Positions 1 through 5,358 of a stretch of 7,692 nucleotides of DNA are shown here, piece by piece; the first letter of the stretch is position 1; every line of letters starts with the position of its first letter. The DNA comes from DASPXY01 sp038227745. Lineage in GTDB: Bacteria; Planctomycetota; Planctomycetia; Gemmatales; Gemmataceae. The stretch is taken from the NCBI GenBank assembly GCA_038227745.1, contig JBBRPS010000497.1, positions 1 through 7,692 on the forward strand, in the 5' to 3' direction. The position numbers were made by a program, and so were the translations under genes. The notes under the pieces are model-generated. The model was given only the letters and a program-made list of their open reading frames with translations, did no database searches and was not told the DNA's origin.

Positions 1-167
1 CGGTGACCCGCCCCGCCTCATCCGCCGGCAACGTACTTTGGAGCAAACGCATCTTCGTCACAGCCTCCCTGATACTTGAGTTCTCGACAAACGTAAGGTA
101 TCAGGTGGCTGTGACTTGGACACTCGCCAAACGGTATTGCGGCTAAACGAACGGCCACTCATTTCTG
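1..167. other. Intergenic flank downstream of metK
   Basis: No convincing coding sequence is visible. The stretch carries one clear structure, the inverted repeat at 57-115. The metK stop codon (TAG on the minus strand, 168-170) ends the coding region to its right. No T-rich run follows a hairpin on either strand, so no classical intrinsic terminator can be called. The gene further left lies outside the window. Confidence 0.6.
57..115. repeat. Inverted repeat, 18-19 nt arms, 3' of metK
   Basis: The left arm (57-75) and right arm (98-115) are reverse complements apart from a two-for-one base difference in the middle: GTCACAGCC and CCTGATAC blocks on the left match GGCTGTGAC and GTATCAGG on the right. 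The loop is 22 nt (76-97). It begins about 50 nt past the metK stop, so it would fold in the metK mRNA 3' region. Neither side ends in a T-tract. It could be an mRNA 3'-end stabilising hairpin, a protein-binding palindrome or a relic of a small mobile palindrome. It shares no obvious sequence with the palindrome at 3193-3297. Confidence 0.6.
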
Positions 168-1433
168 CTACGCGACTGCGGCGACGCCCGCTTCCTTCCG
201 CAGGGCGGCGGCCTTGTCGGTGCGCTCCCAGGTGAACTGGGGCAGCTCACGGCCGAAGTGGCCGTGGCGGGCGGACTCGTGGTAGATCGGCCGGCGCAGG
301 TCCAGCGTCTCGATGATGCCGCGCGGAGTCAGCTTGAAGTGCTTGCGGATCAGTTCGACAAGCTGTTCCTCCGTGATGCCGTTCGTCGTCGTGCCGTTCG
401 TCGTTACCCAGATGTTCAGCGGGTCGGGGTAGCCGATGGCGTAGGAGAGCTGCACCTCGCACTGGGTGGCCAGGCCGGCCTTGACGATGTTCTTCGCGAT
501 GTAGCGGGCCATGTACGCTGCCGAGCGATCGACCTTGGTCGGGTCCTTGCCGCTGAAGGCGCCGCCGCCGTGCCGGCCACGGCCGCCGTAGGTGTCCACG
601 ATGATCTTCCGCCCCGTCAGACCACAGTCGCCGTGCGGGCCGCCCACCAGGAAGTTGCCCGTCGGATTGATGTGGCAGCGGATGGCGTCCTCGCGGATCT
701 CATCCGGGGACATGCCCGGCAGCACCAGGGCCAGGTCGCCCTTCACCAGGTCGTGCCACTCGGTGCGGAGGGTGGGCAGGATCAGCTTCTCGACGAGGAC
801 CTGGCGGGCCTTGTCCGAGAAGTATTCCTTGCCGTTCTTCTTGTCCATGACACTCTCGTCGTGCTGAGTGGACAGCACGACGGTGTGGATGCGGTGCGGC
901 GTGCCGTCGGCCTCGTACTCGATGGTGACCTGGCTCTTGGCGTCGGGGCGGACGAATTTCAGCTCGCCGGTGCGGCGGAGCTTGGCGTGGTTCTCCACCA
1001 GACGGTGGGCCAGGTAGATGGGCAGCGGCATCAGGGTACTGGTTTCCTTGCAGGCGAAGCCGAACATCATGCCCTGGTCGCCGGCGCCGCCGAGGTCCAC
1101 GCCCATGGCGATGTCGCCGGATTGCTGGTGCAGGTAGGTCTGGACCTGGCAGGTGCTGGCGGCGAAGCCGATATTCGGGTCGGTGTAGCCGATCTCCGCG
1201 ATGGTGCTGCGGATCAGGTCGTCGAGTGTCTGGCGCGATAGGTCGGCCTTCGTCGTGATCTCGCCGGAGACGATGGCGAGGTCGGTGGTGACCATGGTCT
1301 CGCAGGCGACGCGGCTGGTGGGATCCGCCTTGAGGCAGTGGTCCAGGACGGCGTCGCTGATCTGGTCGGCGACCTTGTCCGGGTGGCCCATGGAGACGGA
1401 TTCGCTGGTAAAGAGGTGACGGTCCGTGTTCAC
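168..1433 (-). CDS. metK: S-adenosylmethionine synthetase (methionine adenosyltransferase)
   Basis: Cytoplasmic enzyme joining methionine and ATP to make S-adenosylmethionine, releasing phosphate and pyrophosphate. With the GTG start at 1433 it has 421 residues and begins VNTDRHLFTSESVS, which lines up with the N-terminus of E. coli MetK. Hallmarks visible: GHPDK at 16-20, GAGDQGMMFGFA at 116-127, GDCGLTGRKIIVDTYGG ending near 284, and the glycine-rich loop GGGAFSGKDPTKVDRS at 289-304. An in-frame GTG at 1481 would add 16 residues, but it has no Shine-Dalgarno and lies almost at the predicted transcription start. GTG 1433 has GAGG 8 nt upstream. It is about 37 residues longer than E. coli MetK (384); much of the excess is an insertion at roughly 224-252 before INPTG. 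The residue between VS and GHPDK is Met where E. coli has Glu. It has its own promoter and follows the kinase gene on the same strand. Confidence 0.97.
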   Translation of the reverse strand: MNTDRHLFTSESVSMGHPDKVADQISDAVLDHCLKADPTSRVACETMVTTDLAIVSGEITTKADLSRQTLDDLIRSTIAEIGYTDPNIGFAASTCQVQTYLHQQSGDIAMGVDLGGAGDQGMMFGFACKETSTLMPLPIYLAHRLVENHAKLRRTGELKFVRPDAKSQVTIEYEADGTPHRIHTVVLSTQHDESVMDKKNGKEYFSDKARQVLVEKLILPTLRTEWHDLVKGDLALVLPGMSPDEIREDAIRCHINPTGNFLVGGPHGDCGLTGRKIIVDTYGGRGRHGGGAFSGKDPTKVDRSAAYMARYIAKNIVKAGLATQCEVQLSYAIGYPDPLNIWVTTNGTTTNGITEEQLVELIRKHFKLTPRGIIETLDLRRPIYHESARHGHFGRELPQFTWERTDKAAALRKEAGVAAVA

Positions 1434-1441
1434 GGAATAAC

Positions 1442-1445
1442 CCTC
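1442..1445 (-). promoter_or_regulatory. Ribosome binding site deciding the metK start
   Basis: GAGG on the minus strand lies 8 nt before the GTG at 1433. The upstream in-frame GTG at 1481 has no comparable purine-rich motif, which favours the shorter protein matching the family N-terminus. Confidence 0.6.
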
Positions 1446-1491
1446 GTCGGTAAGAGAAACCGCAAAATGGTCAGCACCCACTAGATGAGGG

Positions 1492-1521
1492 ATTATAGAG
1501 AAAAGGCGTCGAAACTTGCAA
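1492..1521 (-). promoter_or_regulatory. Sigma70-like promoter of metK
   Basis: On the minus strand there is a perfect TATAAT -10 hexamer at 1497-1492 and TTGCAA (4 of 6 matches to TTGACA) at 1521-1516, with an 18-nt spacer. Transcription would begin near 1485, giving a leader of about 50 nt before GTG 1433. That leader is too short for a known SAM riboswitch aptamer plus expression platform. It lies in the 145-nt gap between the kinase and metK, so metK can be transcribed independently. Confidence 0.6.
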
Positions 1522-1578
1522 CGGGAACTGGCCAGGCGGGCGGGGCGCGGTGGCGCCGGGGGGCAGTCCGCGCGGGGT

Positions 1579-2523
1579 TTACGGCTGCCTGTCCCGCAAG
1601 AAGGCCTCGATGGCAGAGCGCGTCGGAATGCCGGCCTGGCCGCCGTGCCGGGTCGCCTTCAGGGCCGCGGCCGCCGACGCGAAGCGGACACGCTCCGCCA
1701 GGTCGAGGCCGCGCGCGAGGGCTGCGGCGTAGGCGCCGTGGAAGACGTCGCCGCAGCCCGTCGTGTCCACCACCGTCACCGGGAAGGCCGGCTGGTGCCG
1801 CGGCGGCCCCGGGTCGCCCGCGCCCCGGTACCAGCACCCCACCGCGCCGCACGTCACCACGACCGCCTGGCGCCCGTCCGACCAGAGCTTCCCGACGGCG
1901 ACCGCCGGGTCCGCCGCGCCCGTCAGCTTCTCCGCGAAGGCGCGCGCGACGACGAGGTGATCGACCGCGGCGAGCAGTTCGCCGAAGCGCGGCCGATCGC
2001 TCCGTTCCAGGTCGGCGACCACGGGGATGCCCGCCGCATGAGCGATCCCGGCTGCCCGCAAGACTCCCTCAATGCCGTAGTGATCGACGAACAGGACGCG
2101 GGACGAGCGAATGACGTGGGCGTCGGGCAGCTCCGGGTCGGCCCCGACGCTGCCGGCCAGGTCGTAGAAGATGGTGCGGGTGTGGTGGCCCTCGTCCACG
2201 ATGATCGTCGAGCGGATCGGCCGCGCTCCGGGTCGGGTCGCGATGTGCGCGACGGAGAGGCCCTCGCGCAGGAAGGTGTCGCGGACGAAGCGCGAGTCGT
2301 CGTCCTCGCCGAGGACGCCGGCGTAGGCGCAGCGGGCGCCGAGGCGGGCGGCGGCGACGAGGGCCGTGCCGGTCAGCCCGCCGCACTGCCGCTCGCGGTG
2401 GCGCACCTGCACCTTCGCCTCAGGAGCCGGGTAGGCGGCGATGTAGAGCAGGTCATCGACGGCAACGCAGCCGAGGCCCAGCACGTCGAGGGTGAAGTCG
2501 CCGTCCGCGCGCTCGCCGGCCAT
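1579..2523 (-). CDS. PfkB-family carbohydrate kinase (ribokinase superfamily)
   Basis: Probable cytoplasmic ATP-dependent kinase of a sugar or sugar-like alcohol; the substrate cannot be read from sequence. The 314-residue length is normal for PfkB proteins. Visible motifs: an N-terminal strand LDVLGLGCVAVDDL, the first PfkB signature as CGGLTGTALVAAARLG at 47-62, and the C-terminal ATP/anion-hole signature DTTGCGDVFHGAY from 253, whose Asp259 is the expected catalytic base. In the first signature the usual Asn of GGxxxN is Thr, and the last signature has Cys where ribokinase has Ala, placing it outside canonical ribokinases. The ATG at 2523 is chosen because GGGGAGG (2528-2534) lies 4 nt upstream and the protein then starts just before the first strand; an open frame runs on to 2580 without a good ribosome site. 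It lies 53 nt downstream of the nuclease-like gene on the same strand and may be co-transcribed with it. Confidence 0.9.
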   Translation of the reverse strand: MAGERADGDFTLDVLGLGCVAVDDLLYIAAYPAPEAKVQVRHRERQCGGLTGTALVAAARLGARCAYAGVLGEDDDSRFVRDTFLREGLSVAHIATRPGARPIRSTIIVDEGHHTRTIFYDLAGSVGADPELPDAHVIRSSRVLFVDHYGIEGVLRAAGIAHAAGIPVVADLERSDRPRFGELLAAVDHLVVARAFAEKLTGAADPAVAVGKLWSDGRQAVVVTCGAVGCWYRGAGDPGPPRHQPAFPVTVVDTTGCGDVFHGAYAAALARGLDLAERVRFASAAAALKATRHGGQAGIPTRSAIEAFLRDRQP

Positions 2524-2576
2524 GAATCCTCCCCGCCTCCAGTCCCTCATCGCTCCCCGCGGACAGCGGTTCAGGA

Positions 2577-3176
2577 TCACGCGCTGTCCGCAATCGCCTT
2601 CAGGATGCCCATCAGCTTGGGCAGGTTATCGATGAAATACTCGGCCCGATCCAACCGGACCTCTTTCCCCTCCATCCGCAGGAACTTCCAGGCGGCCCCC
2701 GTACTCACGACGCCATGGACCGGCCCGGAGCGCTCTCCCGTGCGCTCGTTACTGACGTGGGCCGCGAACATCGCCGCAATACACTGCCCCAGGCCTGTAC
2801 GGATCAGGTCATTCTTGGCCTCGACCACGGCGACGAACGGCGCGCGCAGGATGTGCTCACTGCCTCCCCGCGTCAGGAGGAAATCGCAGTACCCATTCAA
2901 CCCCCGTGCCGCATCGACTTCCCACTCCAGCCCGGAGAACAGAGCGATCTTGCCGCCCGCCAGTCGTCGGAGTTCCAGCAAGACGGGGGCGATGATGAAC
3001 TCCGACTTGGCCTTCTCGGTACTGTTGGACAGGGCCAGCTGCGCGCCCTCCTGGATCACCTCCGCGATGACCTCGCGGACGGGGCAAGGGGGGACGGAGG
3101 AGAACAGGTCGGCGTCGAGCAGGTGTAAGCCCAGGTCATGCACCACTTGAGGGAAAGTGAAATCGCGGAACGCCAT
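2577..3176 (-). CDS. PD-(D/E)XK nuclease-like protein of unknown role
   Basis: A 199-residue soluble protein with no signal peptide or membrane segment. Its centre carries a PD-(D/E)XK-type arrangement: Asp98 in NGYCDFLLT, then Glu119 and Lys121 in FVAVVEAKND, followed by GLGQCIAAM with Gln131, resembling the trailing Gln helix of many such folds. Glu59 upstream could be the helix acidic residue. The C-terminal part (HGVVSTGAAWKFLRMEG) resembles a family of uncharacterised stand-alone proteins that I recall from cyanobacteria and planctomycetes, where the order VEAK..GLGQC..GVVTTG..WKF is conserved. Nuclease activity is inference from the motif. The ATG at 3176 is preceded by GGTGAG about 6 nt upstream, just outside the palindromic element. 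No methylase or helicase partner is adjacent, so a restriction system is not supported. Confidence 0.75.
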   Translation of the reverse strand: MAFRDFTFPQVVHDLGLHLLDADLFSSVPPCPVREVIAEVIQEGAQLALSNSTEKAKSEFIIAPVLLELRRLAGGKIALFSGLEWEVDAARGLNGYCDFLLTRGGSEHILRAPFVAVVEAKNDLIRTGLGQCIAAMFAAHVSNERTGERSGPVHGVVSTGAAWKFLRMEGKEVRLDRAEYFIDNLPKLMGILKAIADSA

Positions 3177-3192
3177 GATTTACTCACCAGGA

Positions 3193-3297
3193 TATTACTC
3201 CGGCACGGAAGGTGATCACACCAGCCCGACGCGCCAGCGAGGCACTTCCTCGCTGGCGCGTCGGGCTGGTGTGAGGATCTTTCGTGCCGCAGTAATA
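3193..3297. mobile_element. 105-bp palindromic MITE-like element with TA ends
   Basis: The whole stretch is an imperfect inverted repeat centred on 3245. Outer arms 3193-3213 and 3277-3297 pair with few mismatches: the left starts TATTACTCCGGCACGGAAGG and the right, reverse-complemented, starts TATTACTGCGGCACGAAAG. The inner 27-nt arms are perfect. Both ends are TA, as expected if TA is the target duplicated by an IS630/Tc1-mariner-type transposase. There is no coding capacity, so it would need to be moved by a transposase encoded elsewhere. It lies in the remains of a toxin gene and just upstream of the nuclease-like gene. Calling it mobile is inference; the palindrome and TA ends are seen directly. 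Confidence 0.6.
3216..3274. repeat. Perfect 27-bp inverted repeat core (planctomycete-type palindrome)
   Basis: The arms 3216-3242 and 3248-3274 are exact reverse complements around a 5-nt loop (CACTT). The arm contains CCAGCCCGACGCGCCAGCGA. Read through on the minus strand it gives peptides such as QPDAPARKCLAGASGW, which I recall as spurious coding in many planctomycete genomes, so this looks like a dispersed repeat family. In RNA it would form a very stable hairpin. There is no T-tract after it, so a terminator role is not clear. Confidence 0.8.
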
Positions 3298-3362
3298 GCA
3301 GCCAATGGCGGAACAGGGGTGTAGTCGACCTGGACTTCGGGGTGGAACAGCACGTTAGCCAC
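3216..3362 (-). pseudogene. Truncated ParE/RelE-type toxin remnant
   Basis: A GTG at 3362 overlaps the last 8 nt of the antitoxin gene, the usual coupling of a toxin-antitoxin pair. The product starts VANVLFHPEVQVDY, typical of the first strand and helix of ParE/RelE-family toxins, then loses similarity after about 14 codons. The frame runs into the palindromic element and stops at 3216-3218 after 48 residues, about half the usual toxin length of 90-100. Removing the element and one TA copy in thought does not restore a toxin C-terminus in any frame, so the rest of the gene was lost by deletion or other rearrangement as well. The product should be inactive. Confidence 0.7.
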
Positions 3363-3588
3363 CGGCGCTCTCCCTGGCCCGGCGCTTCACTTCCGACCAG
3401 GGGACCGGAATGACCTTCCCTGACCGCAGTTCGGCGGAACGGCGGCGGATCACCTCGCCCCATGACTCGTCGAACGGCGGCCGGTCGGCCGCTTGCAAGG
3501 AAGCGACCAGTGCCTCGACGAACTCCAACCGGTCCTCGTCAGGAAGGCCGAGGGCGGTCTCGAGGAGCTGTTCCGCATCGGGGCTCAT
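3355..3588 (-). CDS. Addiction-module antitoxin, type II (putative addiction module component family)
   Basis: A 77-residue protein of the family often called putative addiction module component (TIGR02574 type). The family pattern is clear: an N-terminal helix with LLETALGLPDEDRLEFVEALVASL, then DESWGEVIRRRSAELRSGK and the C-terminal VPWSEVKRRAR. Such proteins neutralise a ParE/RelE-like toxin encoded immediately downstream, and the toxin complex commonly represses the operon. Here the downstream toxin is only a fragment, so this antitoxin is orphaned and may be decaying or acting against a toxin elsewhere. The ATG at 3588 is preceded by GGAGGG (3597-3602) with an 8-nt gap, a strong ribosome site. 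It lies 75 nt downstream of the DUF1501 gene on the same strand. Confidence 0.85.
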   Translation of the reverse strand: MSPDAEQLLETALGLPDEDRLEFVEALVASLQAADRPPFDESWGEVIRRRSAELRSGKVIPVPWSEVKRRARESAGG

Positions 3589-3663
3589 GGGACATTCCCT
3601 CCGGCATGGACTGCACCGCCCGAATTGTACCAGGTCCGAGCGGCCCGCGTATGGCTCTCGCCC

Positions 3664-5085
3664 TCATGCCAGGATCTCGCGGACCACCTCCCCGTGAACG
3701 TCGGTCAGGCGGAAATCGCGGCCGCTGTACCGATACGTCAGCCGTTCGTGGTCGAGGCCCATCAGGTGCAGAATGGTCGCGTGCAGGTCGTGGACGTGGA
3801 CGCGACCCTCCTCGACGAACGCGCCGAACGGGTCGGTGACGCCGTGGACGTGGCCCCGTTTCACGCCGCCGCCGGCCAGCCACATCGTGAAGGCGTTCGT
3901 GTTGTGGTCGCGGCCGTCGCGGCCTTCGGTGTTGGGCGTCCGCCCGAACTCGCCGCCCCAGATCACCAGCGTGTCGTCCAGCAGCCCGCGCGTCTTCAGG
4001 TCGTGCAGCAGGCCGGCGATGGGCGCGTCCACCTGGCGCGCGTTGCGGGCGTGGCCGGCCCGCAGGCCGCTGTGCTGGTCCCAGTTGCTGTGGTTGACCA
4101 CCACGAAGCGCACGCCACGCTCCACCAGGCGCCGCGCCAGCAGGCACTTCTGGCCGTAGTCCGCTGTCTCCGCGACGTCGATGCCGTAGAGGCGGCGCGT
4201 GGCCGTCGTCTCGCGGGCCAGGTCGAACGCCTCGCTCGCCTCGGTCTGCATGCGGAAGGCGGTCTCGAACGTCTGCGTGCGCGCCTCCAGGGCGCTCTCT
4301 TCCGGGCGCCGGGCCAGGTGCATCTCGTTGAGGCGCTGCAGCACGTCGAGCTGGCCGCGCTGTTCCGCGGCGGGCAGGTGCGGCCGCAGGTTCGGGATCG
4401 GGTCGCGCGGGTCCGTGATGCGCGTGCCCTGGTGGGCGGCCGGCAGGAACGCGGCGCCGAACGCCTTGGCCTGATCGACCAGGCCCATCGGGTCGCCCAG
4501 CACGAGGAAGCCGGGCAGACTGCGGTTCTCGGTGCCGAGGCCGTACAGCAGCCAGGCGCCGACGCTGGGGCGCACGAACAGGCCGCTGCCGGTCATCATC
4601 TCCAGCGTGCCCTGGGCGTGGAAGAAGCTGTCGCAGCACATCGAGCGGACGACGCAGAGATCGTCGGCGCGGCGGGCGACGTGGGGGAACAGCTCGCTCA
4701 CCGTCAGCCCCGAGGCGCCGTGACGGCGGAACGTCCACGGCGACGGGAAGGCGTTGCCCAGCGGCCGCGGCCGGCCCAGGAGCTGGTTCGTGTTCTGCTC
4801 CAGCACCGGCAGGCGCCGCCCCTCGTAACGGGTCAGCAGCGGCTTGGGATCGAAGCTGTCGATGTGCGACGGGCCGCCGGACATGAACAGGAAGATCACC
4901 CGTTTGGCGCGCGGCGGGTGGTGCGGGCCGCGCGCCGGCCCCGAGCGCTCCGCCCGCGCCTGCTCGTCGAGCAGCGCCGACAGGGCGACGGCGCCGAAAC
5001 CGCCGGCGAGACGGGCGAGCAGCTGTCGCCGCGTCAACGGCAACCTGCCGCGTCCGAAGGGGGAAGGTGTCTGCCCCGTCGTCAT
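3664..5085 (-). CDS. DUF1501 family protein, Tat-exported
   Basis: Planctomycete-type DUF1501 protein of the alkaline phosphatase/sulfatase-like fold, 473 residues from the ATG at 5085. The N-terminus carries a twin-arginine motif LTRRQLL (Arg19-Arg20) followed by a hydrophobic stretch LAGGFGAVALSALL, predicting Tat export. Core motifs in order: VIFLFMSGGPSHIDSFDPKP from about 63, NHSNWDQH at 331-338, WGGEFGRTPNTEG at 376-388 followed by DHN, and HVHDLHATILHLMGLDH from 430, ending with the family tail GRDFRLTDVHGEVV. The conserved Asp, His and Asn residues suggest metal binding as in related hydrolases, but the reaction is unknown. A GTG at 5109 and an ATG at 5094 are alternative starts; AGAGGAG is better spaced for 5085. 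Such genes usually follow a DUF1549/DUF1553 gene directly; here a gene remnant lies immediately upstream and the DUF1553 gene is about 1.5 kb away. Confidence 0.93.
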   Translation of the reverse strand: MTTGQTPSPFGRGRLPLTRRQLLARLAGGFGAVALSALLDEQARAERSGPARGPHHPPRAKRVIFLFMSGGPSHIDSFDPKPLLTRYEGRRLPVLEQNTNQLLGRPRPLGNAFPSPWTFRRHGASGLTVSELFPHVARRADDLCVVRSMCCDSFFHAQGTLEMMTGSGLFVRPSVGAWLLYGLGTENRSLPGFLVLGDPMGLVDQAKAFGAAFLPAAHQGTRITDPRDPIPNLRPHLPAAEQRGQLDVLQRLNEMHLARRPEESALEARTQTFETAFRMQTEASEAFDLARETTATRRLYGIDVAETADYGQKCLLARRLVERGVRFVVVNHSNWDQHSGLRAGHARNARQVDAPIAGLLHDLKTRGLLDDTLVIWGGEFGRTPNTEGRDGRDHNTNAFTMWLAGGGVKRGHVHGVTDPFGAFVEEGRVHVHDLHATILHLMGLDHERLTYRYSGRDFRLTDVHGEVVREILA

Positions 5086-5118
5086 CGCTCTCATCTCCTC
5101 TCGCTTCACCGCTCCCGG

Positions 5119-5259
5119 CTAACGGCCCATGCGGTCCAGCGCCGCCTGCGCTTCGCGCGTGAGCCGGACCTCGGGTGTCCCTTGCGCCAAGGCGGTAAGC
5201 CCCCGACGCGACTCGGGCGTATCCCTCTGTTCTAGCACTTCCAGGGCGCGCGCTCTACG
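5119..5259 (-). pseudogene. C-terminal remnant of a larger planctomycete gene (WD40-protein tail type)
   Basis: The last 46 codons before a TAG at 5119 read RRARALEVLEQRDTPESRRG and then GLTALAQGTPEVRLTREAQA, followed by ALDRMGR. This closely resembles the tail RAxEVLExIGTPEAR..LEALAxGxPxARLTREAxAALxRL that I recall at the C-terminus of many planctomycete WD40-repeat proteins. No WD40 repeats or other domain precede it: upstream of about 5259 the frame continues to 5403 with unrelated residues and meets the start of the opposite-strand gene. It ends 33 nt before the DUF1501 start on the same strand, so the intact ancestor probably belonged to the same operon. It is best read as the leftover 3' end of a deleted or interrupted gene. 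Confidence 0.6.
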
Positions 5260-5265
5260 ATATTT

Positions 5266-5294
5266 CCCGGCCGGTTCGAGCCGGGTTTCCTTTT
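5266..5294 (+). terminator. Hairpin with trailing T-rich run, terminator-like
   Basis: CCCGGC (5266-5271) pairs with GCCGGG (5280-5285) around an 8-nt loop, followed on the plus strand by TTTCCTTTT. The T-run is interrupted and there is no gene immediately upstream on the plus strand, so the role is uncertain. It lies exactly between the gene remnant and the plus-strand cassette and could insulate the cassette from upstream transcription. Confidence 0.3.
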
Positions 5295-5337
5295 GGCCCT
5301 CACCGGACGGCAATAACCCGAATGCTCCCTTTCTCCC

Positions 5338-5343
5338 TACAAT
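5338..5343 (+). promoter_or_regulatory. Possible -10 box for the plus-strand gene pair
   Basis: TACAAT lies 15 nt before the ATG at 5359. No convincing -35 element is seen 16-18 nt upstream, and the expected transcription start would leave only a very short leader over the GAGGGG ribosome site (5348-5353). This is a weak candidate. Confidence 0.25.
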
Positions 5344-5358
5344 GGCTGAGGGGACCGG

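Noticed and set aside
258..1241. Long plus-strand open frame opposite metK
   Set aside because: It is the complement of a clear metK gene; the product is valine/alanine/arginine-rich with no family pattern, typical of antisense frames in GC-rich DNA.
1434..1578. SAM riboswitch upstream of metK
   Set aside because: The leader predicted from the promoter is only about 50 nt and shows no SAM-I, SAM-II or SAM-IV type paired core.
1540..1578. Terminator after the kinase gene
   Set aside because: GC-rich self-complementary bases (GGCGC/GCGCC) are present, but the stem is only about 5 bp and no T-tract follows on the minus strand.
1516..3150. 544-codon plus-strand open frame spanning the kinase and the nuclease-like gene
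   Set aside because: It covers two well-supported minus-strand genes and the gap between them; its composition is arginine/alanine-rich and its start has no ribosome site.
3056..3463. 135-codon minus-strand frame across the antitoxin end, palindrome and nuclease-like gene
   Set aside because: It is out of frame with both real genes, and its QPDAPARKCLAGASGW part is simply translated palindrome.
3539..4738. 399-codon minus-strand frame within DUF1501
   Set aside because: It is an out-of-frame reading of DUF1501, rich in Arg and Pro.
3493..5235. 580-codon plus-strand open frame opposite DUF1501
   Set aside because: It is the complement of an unmistakable DUF1501 gene and also crosses the antitoxin start; no domain pattern is visible.
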